Source: Planctomycetota bacterium (GTDB taxonomy: Bacteria; Planctomycetota; UBA1135; GCA-002686595). From it: a DNA stretch of 11,617 bases. The notes under the pieces were generated by a model. That model was not told the DNA's origin, made no database searches, and saw nothing but the letters and a program-made list of their open reading frames with translations. The stretch spans positions 1-11,617 of the forward strand of contig JAPKBY010000026.1 in NCBI GenBank assembly GCA_028823185.1, written 5' to 3'. Shown here one piece after another: positions 7,161 to 11,617 of the stretch. How positions within the stretch are numbered: position 1 is the stretch's first letter; each line of letters begins with the position of its first letter. The position numbers and the translations under genes were made by a program.

Positions 7161-8780
7161 ATGGTCAAGCCGAAGAGCACCCGCCGGAAGACGACTCGCC
7201 GCGCGAAGAAGAAGACGAAGAAGACGCCGAGCGTCGCCATCAAGACTCAGCATCTGCGCCTTGATGGCTCCTCGCTCTCGATTAAGCGCTTAGCTCCGCT
7301 GGCACGAGGTGGAGAGCTTCACCTCAAGGTCGCGGCTGGCGCTCGCGCTCGCGTGAAGGAGGCCCGCGCGCTCGTCGACCACTTCGTTGAAGGAGAAGAG
7401 GTTGTCTATGGAGTGACGACTGGCTTCGGGAAATTAAAGAGCGTCGCGATTCCGACCGAGGACTTAGTTGAGCTGCAGGAGAACCTAGTGCTCTCGCACT
7501 GTTGTGGTGTCGGAGAGCCGATGCCGGCCGAAGAGGTGCGCATCGCTCAAGTCTTGCGTCTCAACGGACTGTTGCGGGGACACTCCGGAGTGCGTCTCGT
7601 CACCATCGACAAGCTGGTGCGTCTCTTCAACGCAGGGTTTATCCCTGAAGTTCCTCGTCAGGGGTCGGTCGGCGCCAGCGGGGACTTGGCTCCGCTGAGT
7701 CACATGGCAGCCGCTTACATGGGGCACGGTCGTGCTCAGCTAGGTGGTCGCTCGATGACAGCTAAGGCAGCCCTGAAGAAGCTCGGAGAGGAGCCCCTCG
7801 TCCTCCATGCGAAAGAGGGCCTCGCCCTGATTAACGGCACAGAGATCATGAAGGCTGTCGGGGTGCTCGTGTGTGATCGCGCGCTCGCGCTCTCCAAGCT
7901 CGCAGACGCGACGTGCTCGCTCTCGATCGAAGCGCTCTTTGGCAGCGTGAAGCCCTTTGATCAGCGCCTCGTCGACCTCAAGGGCGACCCAGGGCATGAG
8001 CGCACCTCAGCGAATGTCCGCGCCTGCTTAAAGAGCTCTGAGGTTCTCAAGAGTCACGCTGACTGTGATCGCGTCCAAGACCCTTACTCCTTGCGTTGCG
8101 TTCCTCAAATTCACGGGGCGGTCAAGAACGCGATCGCACATGTCGTTGAGATCCTCGAGCGAGAGGTCAACGGCGTGACCGACAACCCCATCCTCTTCCC
8201 CGAGACAGACGAGGTCGTCTCTGCTGGCATGTTTCATGGTCAGCAGATCTCGATGGCCATGGACTACCTCGGGATCTCGCTGGCGACATTAGCCAATGTG
8301 AGCGAGCGCCGAATCGAGCAGCTGGTCAACCCCGACCTCTCGGACTTGCCCGCATTCCTCGCGCCGAAGCCCGGGCTTCACTCTGGCTACATGATCGCTC
8401 AGGTCGCTGCAGCAGCGCTCGCGAGCGAGAACAAGATTCACGCGCACCCAGCCTCGGTGGATACGGTGCCGACTAGCGCGAACCAAGAGGATCACGTGTC
8501 CATGGGGGTGACGGCCGCCCGGAAGGCTCGGACGATCCTGGAAAACACGGAGCAGGTGATCGCGATTGAGCTCTTATGCGCTGGTCAGGCTCGGGAGTTC
8601 CACCCCGAGCTCACCGCTGGGAGAGGCGCGCAGGCTCTTCATGATCACCTGAGAGAGACCGTTCCTCCGCTCTTCAGGGACCGCTATGCACACACAGACA
8701 TCGTGGCAGCCGTCAAGGTGGTCAGGGATGGCAGCGCCCTAGCGGCCGTGGAAGGGAGAGCCGGCCGACTCCAGTCATGA
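7161..8780 (+). CDS. hutH: Histidine ammonia-lyase (histidase)
   Basis: HutH removes ammonia from L-histidine to give trans-urocanate, the first step of histidine catabolism, in the cytoplasm as a homotetramer. The 539-residue sequence carries the MIO prosthetic-group triad Ala172-Ser173-Gly174 within GSVGASGDLAPLSHMA. Offset by 29-30 from Pseudomonas putida HutH, the known active-site residues are all present: Tyr83, His113, Asn225, Gln306, Tyr309, Arg312, Phe358 and Glu443. The Ser112-His113 pair is the selectivity signature of histidine lyases rather than tyrosine or phenylalanine lyases. The odd feature is the N terminus: residues 1-23 contain 12 Lys/Arg, and the family core begins near HLRLDG (31-36). 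No other plausible start codon lies between this ATG and the core, so the extension belongs to the ORF. The panD homologue follows after 88 bp and hutU after that; hutI and hutG are not in the window. Confidence 0.97.
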   Translation: MVKPKSTRRKTTRRAKKKTKKTPSVAIKTQHLRLDGSSLSIKRLAPLARGGELHLKVAAGARARVKEARALVDHFVEGEEVVYGVTTGFGKLKSVAIPTEDLVELQENLVLSHCCGVGEPMPAEEVRIAQVLRLNGLLRGHSGVRLVTIDKLVRLFNAGFIPEVPRQGSVGASGDLAPLSHMAAAYMGHGRAQLGGRSMTAKAALKKLGEEPLVLHAKEGLALINGTEIMKAVGVLVCDRALALSKLADATCSLSIEALFGSVKPFDQRLVDLKGDPGHERTSANVRACLKSSEVLKSHADCDRVQDPYSLRCVPQIHGAVKNAIAHVVEILEREVNGVTDNPILFPETDEVVSAGMFHGQQISMAMDYLGISLATLANVSERRIEQLVNPDLSDLPAFLAPKPGLHSGYMIAQVAAAALASENKIHAHPASVDTVPTSANQEDHVSMGVTAARKARTILENTEQVIAIELLCAGQAREFHPELTAGRGAQALHDHLRETVPPLFRDRYAHTDIVAAVKVVRDGSALAAVEGRAGRLQS

Positions 8781-8798
8781 AGCCGGTCTGCCACTGGG

Positions 8799-8828
8799 TT
8801 GGTCGCCTCTGGCGTCTCGGGTTAAACT
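8799..8828 (+). promoter_or_regulatory. Possible promoter upstream of panD-hutU
   Basis: In the 88 bp gap after hutH, TTGGTC (8799-8804, three of six to TTGACA) is followed 18 bp later by TAAACT (8823-8828, four of six to TATAAT). Transcription would start near 8835, giving a leader of about 34 bases before the ATG at 8869. If real, panD-hutU could be expressed separately from hutH. The match is modest. GGAG at about 8849-8852 is roughly 16 bases from the ATG, too far for a standard ribosome-binding site. Confidence 0.28.
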
Positions 8829-8868
8829 GATGGCTCGATAGAGCAATCGGAGAAACACCTTTACGCAC

Positions 8869-9408
8869 ATGATTCAAGTCTTCCGCGCCAAGCTACATGG
8901 CCTGCACGTCACCGGCGCTGACGTTGATTACCACGGCTCGATCACCCTCGATCCTGCCCACTGTCGCCTCGCGGGTATTCATCCGCTTGAGTTTGTTGAC
9001 GTCTGGAATAAGTCCAATGGTTCTAGGCTCAAGACCTATGTGATTCACGGAGAGGAGGGCTCTCGCTGCTGCGTATTAAACGGCGCGGCCGCGCGCCTCT
9101 GTCAGCCTGGCGATGAGGTCATCATCTGCGCGTCAGAGTATTGCGCTCCTGAGAAGCTCTACGACGCAGAGTCAACGGTCGTCATGTTCAAGAAGGGGAC
9201 CAATGAGGTGGACAAGGTGCTTCGCTACGACGTGAGCAAGGGCGTCGAGAACGACTTTGAATTCAAGGTCGTCGATGCTTCGAGCAATGAGGCGCACCCG
9301 CTTCAAACTATACCCCCCGTCGATGTGCACTCTCTACGCAGAGATCTCGCTCAGCGCGGCTGGGAGCCGACTGAGATCGATCAGTTCTGTGACTCACACT
9401 TTGGCTAG
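8869..9408 (+). CDS. panD: Aspartate 1-decarboxylase homologue (pyruvoyl-dependent) with C-terminal extension
   Basis: PanD decarboxylates L-aspartate to beta-alanine, the precursor of pantothenate and coenzyme A. It is made as an inactive proenzyme that cleaves itself at Gly-Ser to create the catalytic pyruvoyl group. Residues 1-122 align well with E. coli PanD: KLH (Lys8, as Lys9), V-T-x-A-D (14-18), YHGS (21-24) with the cleavage bond Gly23-Ser24, W46-N, R53 and Y57 (as Arg54 and Tyr58), and NGAAA (71-75). The aspartate-binding and catalytic residues are thus intact, which favours the classical reaction. E. coli PanD is 126 residues; this protein is 179. The extra tail (about 123-179) ends in an Arg/Asp-rich, probably helical segment around SLRRDLAQRGWEPTEID. 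It has seven cysteines, which is rather many. It lies 88 bp after hutH and 16 bp before hutU, an unexpected place for a coenzyme A biosynthesis gene, so a different or additional substrate should be kept in mind. Confidence 0.92.
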   Translation: MIQVFRAKLHGLHVTGADVDYHGSITLDPAHCRLAGIHPLEFVDVWNKSNGSRLKTYVIHGEEGSRCCVLNGAAARLCQPGDEVIICASEYCAPEKLYDAESTVVMFKKGTNEVDKVLRYDVSKGVENDFEFKVVDASSNEAHPLQTIPPVDVHSLRRDLAQRGWEPTEIDQFCDSHFG

Positions 9409-9424
9409 CTGAACCCGAACTCTC

Positions 9425-11095
9425 ATGGCTGACTTCTCGAACATTCCGACTGGCGCACAGCGCGCACCTCGCGGAACCGAGCGCACCTGCAAGACCTGGG
9501 CGGCAGAGGCCGCGATGCGGATGCTCATGAACAACCTCGACCCGGAGGTCGCTGAGGATCCGGAGAACCTCATCGTCTATGGCGGCAGCGGAAAGGCGGC
9601 GCGTGATTGGCCCAGCTTTCAGGCGATCATCGCGACGCTTCAGCGATTGGAGGCTGATGAGACCTTGCTCATTCAATCCGGCAAACCTGTCGGTGTGATG
9701 AAGACACACGTCGGCGCCTCTAGAGTGCTCATCGCTAACTCCAACCTCGTGGGGGAGTGGGCCAATTGGGAGCACTTCCGTCACCTCGAGGCAGAGGGGA
9801 AGATGATGTACGGGCAGATGACCGCTGGCTCGTGGATCTACATCGGTACGCAAGGGATCTTGCAGGGCACCTACGAGACCTTCTCGGCATCGGCGGAGCG
9901 TCACTTCGGTGGGACCTTGAAGAATAGATTGGTCGTGACAGCTGGGCTCGGCGGGATGGGCGGAGCTCAACCCTTGGCCGCGACCATGAACGAGGGGACC
10001 TGTCTCTGCGCTGAGGTTGACCCCGCTCGGATTCAGAAGCGCCTAGACACTCGCTATCTCGATGAGGCTGCGAGCGATCTAGATGCAGGCATTGATCAAG
10101 CGCTCGAGTGGCAGGCCGCAGGCGTGGCGAAGTCCATCGCTGTCGAAGCCAACGCGACAGAGCTGCTCGCTCGTCTTATCGAGCGCGGCATCACGCCGGA
10201 CATTCTGACCGATCAAACGAGCGCTCACGATCCGCTCGCTGGATACGTCCCAGATGGAATGAGCCTCGCAGAGGCGCTCGAGCTGCGTGAGACGAATCCG
10301 GACAAGTATCAAGAGGAGTCCTTCCGCACGATGGTTCGTCACTGTGAGCAGATGATCGAGCTCCAGGCGCTGGGCGCTGACACCTTTGACTACGGAAACA
10401 ATCTGCGCGGTCACGCAAAGCAGGCGGGACTTCTGAACGCTTTCGACTTCGAGGGCTTTGTCCCGAAGTATGTCCGCCCGCTCTTTTGCGAGGGGAAAGG
10501 TCCCTTTCGTTGGGCTGCGCTCTCTGGTGACCCGGCTGACATCGCAGTCACAGATCAGATCATCTTGGAGCTCTTCCCTCAGGATGAGGCGCTCTGTCGT
10601 TGGATCCGCTTGGCTGCCGAGCGAGTTCAGTTCCAGGGGCTCCCGGCTCGCATCTGTTGGCTCGGCTATGGCGAGCGCGCCAAGGCTGGTCGCGCGTTCA
10701 ATGAGGCCGTCCGAGACGGCCGGATCACTGCGCCGCTCGTTATCGGGCGTGACCACCTCGACTGTGGATCAGTCGCCTCGCCGAACCGAGAGACTGAGAA
10801 CATGTTGGACGGGACGGATGCAGTGGCCGATTGGCCGCTGCTCAACGCCATGCTCAATGTCGCCTCTGGGGCGAGTTGGGTCTCCTTCCACCACGGCGGC
10901 GGCGTCGGGATCGGCTACTCGCTCCACGCGGGGCAGGTGACTGTCGCTGACGGCACAGAGGAGGCAGGGGCTGCGCTTGAGCGCGTCCTCACCAACGATC
11001 CCGGCATGGGGATCTTGCGGCACGCTGACGCTGGCTACTCAGTCGCCGAGGACTGCGCTCGAGAGCGCGGCGTGGACATCCCGCTCCTCGATTGA
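9425..11095 (+). CDS. hutU: Urocanate hydratase (urocanase)
   Basis: HutU adds water to urocanate to form 4-imidazolone-5-propionate, the second step of histidine degradation, using tightly bound NAD+ as an electrophile. The 556 residues match the usual bacterial length (about 555-557). Conserved segments in order are YGGSGKAARDW (52-62), IYIGTQGI (138-145), the NAD-binding GLGGMGGAQP (174-183), FDYGNNLR (321-328), GPFRWAALSGDP (359-370), ARICWLGYG (408-416) with Cys411 matching the active-site Cys410 of P. putida, and IGRDHLDCGSVASPNRETE (440-458). The His-Gly-rich SFHHGGGVGIGYS (487-499) is also typical. It appears complete and intact. It starts 16 bp after panD with no Shine-Dalgarno sequence and is probably co-transcribed with it. 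Its stop is 10 bp from that of the convergent folA. Confidence 0.98.
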   Translation: MADFSNIPTGAQRAPRGTERTCKTWAAEAAMRMLMNNLDPEVAEDPENLIVYGGSGKAARDWPSFQAIIATLQRLEADETLLIQSGKPVGVMKTHVGASRVLIANSNLVGEWANWEHFRHLEAEGKMMYGQMTAGSWIYIGTQGILQGTYETFSASAERHFGGTLKNRLVVTAGLGGMGGAQPLAATMNEGTCLCAEVDPARIQKRLDTRYLDEAASDLDAGIDQALEWQAAGVAKSIAVEANATELLARLIERGITPDILTDQTSAHDPLAGYVPDGMSLAEALELRETNPDKYQEESFRTMVRHCEQMIELQALGADTFDYGNNLRGHAKQAGLLNAFDFEGFVPKYVRPLFCEGKGPFRWAALSGDPADIAVTDQIILELFPQDEALCRWIRLAAERVQFQGLPARICWLGYGERAKAGRAFNEAVRDGRITAPLVIGRDHLDCGSVASPNRETENMLDGTDAVADWPLLNAMLNVASGASWVSFHHGGGVGIGYSLHAGQVTVADGTEEAGAALERVLTNDPGMGILRHADAGYSVAEDCARERGVDIPLLD

Positions 11096-11109
11096 GAGCT
11101 CTGCCTCAA
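11092..11109. other. Small inverted repeat across the hutU/folA convergent stops
   Basis: TTGAG (11092-11096) can pair with CTCAA (11105-11109) around an 8-base loop containing GAGCTC-like symmetry. Both stop codons (TGA at 11093-11095; TGA on minus at 11106-11108) lie in the stem. There is no T-tract on either strand, so it does not qualify as a standard intrinsic terminator, although nothing else in the 10 bp gap could end transcription. Confidence 0.22.
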
Positions 11110-11615
11110 CGATCGCGCTTGTAGACACAGAAAGAGAAGGCGATGTCTCGCTCTTCCTCTCTCGTGCTCTCTGACTCTAGGCTCCACTCCTTCTCGTCTG
11201 GGTGGAAGAAGGTGTCGCAGTCAAAGCGACTGTGGATGGCTGTGAGGTGGCAGGTGTCACAGCCCGGATGCTCAAGAGCTTCCTTGTAGAGCTCGCCTCC
11301 GCCGATCACAAAAGAGTCATCGCAGTCGGCGCTCGCTATGAGCGCGGAGCCGAGGTCATTCGAGATGATGACGTCTGCCCCGAGTTCGAGGTCTGATTGG
11401 CGCGTGAGGACGATGTTTCGTCGGCCTCTTAGGGGGCGCTGCTCAGGAGGGATGGAGTCCCAAGTCTTACGGCCCATGATGACGGCGTTGCGACCCTCTC
11501 CCACCGTGAGCTCCTTGAAGTGCGCGAGGTCTGCGCTGAGGCTCCAAGGCAGCGCGCCGTCTTTCCCGATCCCGCCCTCTTCATCTATGGCGACGATGAT
11601 GCCGAAGCTCTTCAT
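11106..11615 (-). CDS. folA: Dihydrofolate reductase
   Basis: FolA reduces dihydrofolate to tetrahydrofolate with NADPH in the cytoplasm, maintaining the one-carbon carrier pool for thymidylate, purine and methionine synthesis. The 169-residue protein shows the expected order: IIVAID (6-11), GGIGKDGALPW (14-24), the catalytic acid Asp29 in SADLAHFK (equivalent to E. coli Asp27), VIMGRKTWDSIP (about 45-56), RNIVLTR (about 66-72), and FVIGGGELYKEAL, the NADPH-binding GGG turn. Its length is normal for the chromosomal family. The ATG at 11615-11613 matches where DHFRs usually begin, but only 2 bp of upstream sequence is available, so the promoter, ribosome-binding site and any upstream partner such as thyA cannot be judged. 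It converges on hutU with a 10 bp gap. Confidence 0.96.
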   Translation of the reverse strand: MKSFGIIVAIDEEGGIGKDGALPWSLSADLAHFKELTVGEGRNAVIMGRKTWDSIPPEQRPLRGRRNIVLTRQSDLELGADVIISNDLGSALIASADCDDSFVIGGGELYKEALEHPGCDTCHLTAIHSRFDCDTFFHPDEKEWSLESESTREEERDIAFSFCVYKRDR

Positions 11616-11617
11616 TG

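Noticed and set aside
1639..8134. Three copies of GCGATCGC (near 1639, 4186 and 8126), the cyanobacterial HIP1 octamer
   Set aside because: Three copies are above chance expectation but far below HIP1 density in cyanobacteria, and all lie in coding sequence where GCG-ATC-GC(N) codons explain them.
8764..8790. Inverted segments around the hutH stop (GACT/AGTC and GCCGG copies)
   Set aside because: The stems are only 4-5 bp and no T-tract follows, so a terminator after hutH is not supported.
9308..9970. Antisense ORF of 220 codons opposite panD and hutU
   Set aside because: It lies over strongly conserved PanD and HutU coding sequence and has no family features; it is a shadow of the opposite strand.
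10079..10756. Antisense ORF of 225 codons opposite hutU
   Set aside because: It is fully inside the conserved urocanase gene, and its product shows no recognisable motif.
11106..11615. Functional link between folA and the hut genes through one-carbon transfer to tetrahydrofolate
   Set aside because: The gene is on the opposite strand and convergent, and no formimino-transferase gene is present, so proximity alone does not support a link.

Overview
This is an 11.6 kb, high-G+C (about 60% by eye), densely coding bacterial chromosomal segment. It carries eight recognisable genes (one cut by the left edge) and no RNA genes, mobile elements, CRISPR arrays or phage genes. The gene content suggests Planctomycetota, with Myxococcota or another large-genome environmental lineage as the alternative. 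The reasons are a lipoprotein of FG-GAP/VCBS repeats, a membrane-anchored protein with carboxypeptidase-regulatory-like domains, a secreted protein of unknown function, and the lack of a properly placed Shine-Dalgarno sequence at any start codon that can be inspected. This taxonomic call is an inference from style; no marker gene settles it.

Layout. A divergent isocitrate/isopropylmalate dehydrogenase family gene runs leftward off the window (1-548, minus). After a 116 bp divergent gap come a secreted 605-aa protein of unknown function (665-2482) and a GNAT acetyltransferase (2479-3093), overlapping by 4 bp and probably translationally coupled. Only 4 bp beyond lies the convergent 3' end of a 725-aa FG-GAP repeat lipoprotein gene (3098-5275, minus). 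A 144 bp divergent promoter region (5276-5419) separates it from a plus-strand run of four genes: a membrane-anchored carboxypeptidase-regulatory-like protein (5420-7114), hutH (7161-8780), a panD homologue (8869-9408) and hutU (9425-11095). A dihydrofolate reductase gene (11106-11615, minus) converges on hutU with a 10 bp gap.

How the genes work together. HutH and HutU are the first two steps of histidine catabolism: histidine to urocanate to 4-imidazolone-5-propionate. Catalytic and substrate-specificity residues are visible in both. The later steps (hutI and hutG or hutF) are not in the window. The striking element is a pyruvoyl-dependent aspartate 1-decarboxylase homologue between them. 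It is only 16 bp from hutU, has a complete PanD active site and carries an additional C-terminal segment of about 57 residues. HutH has an unusual Lys/Arg-rich N-terminal extension of about 23 residues. The two envelope proteins (FG-GAP lipoprotein and carboxypeptidase-regulatory-like protein) are divergently transcribed and may share a regulatory region, but no functional link to the hut genes can be shown.

No gene-free stretch exceeds 300 bp. I do not see an obviously new multi-gene defence or mobile system. The most interesting items are the hutH-panD-hutU arrangement with its two decorated proteins, and signs of leaderless or non-Shine-Dalgarno gene starts.
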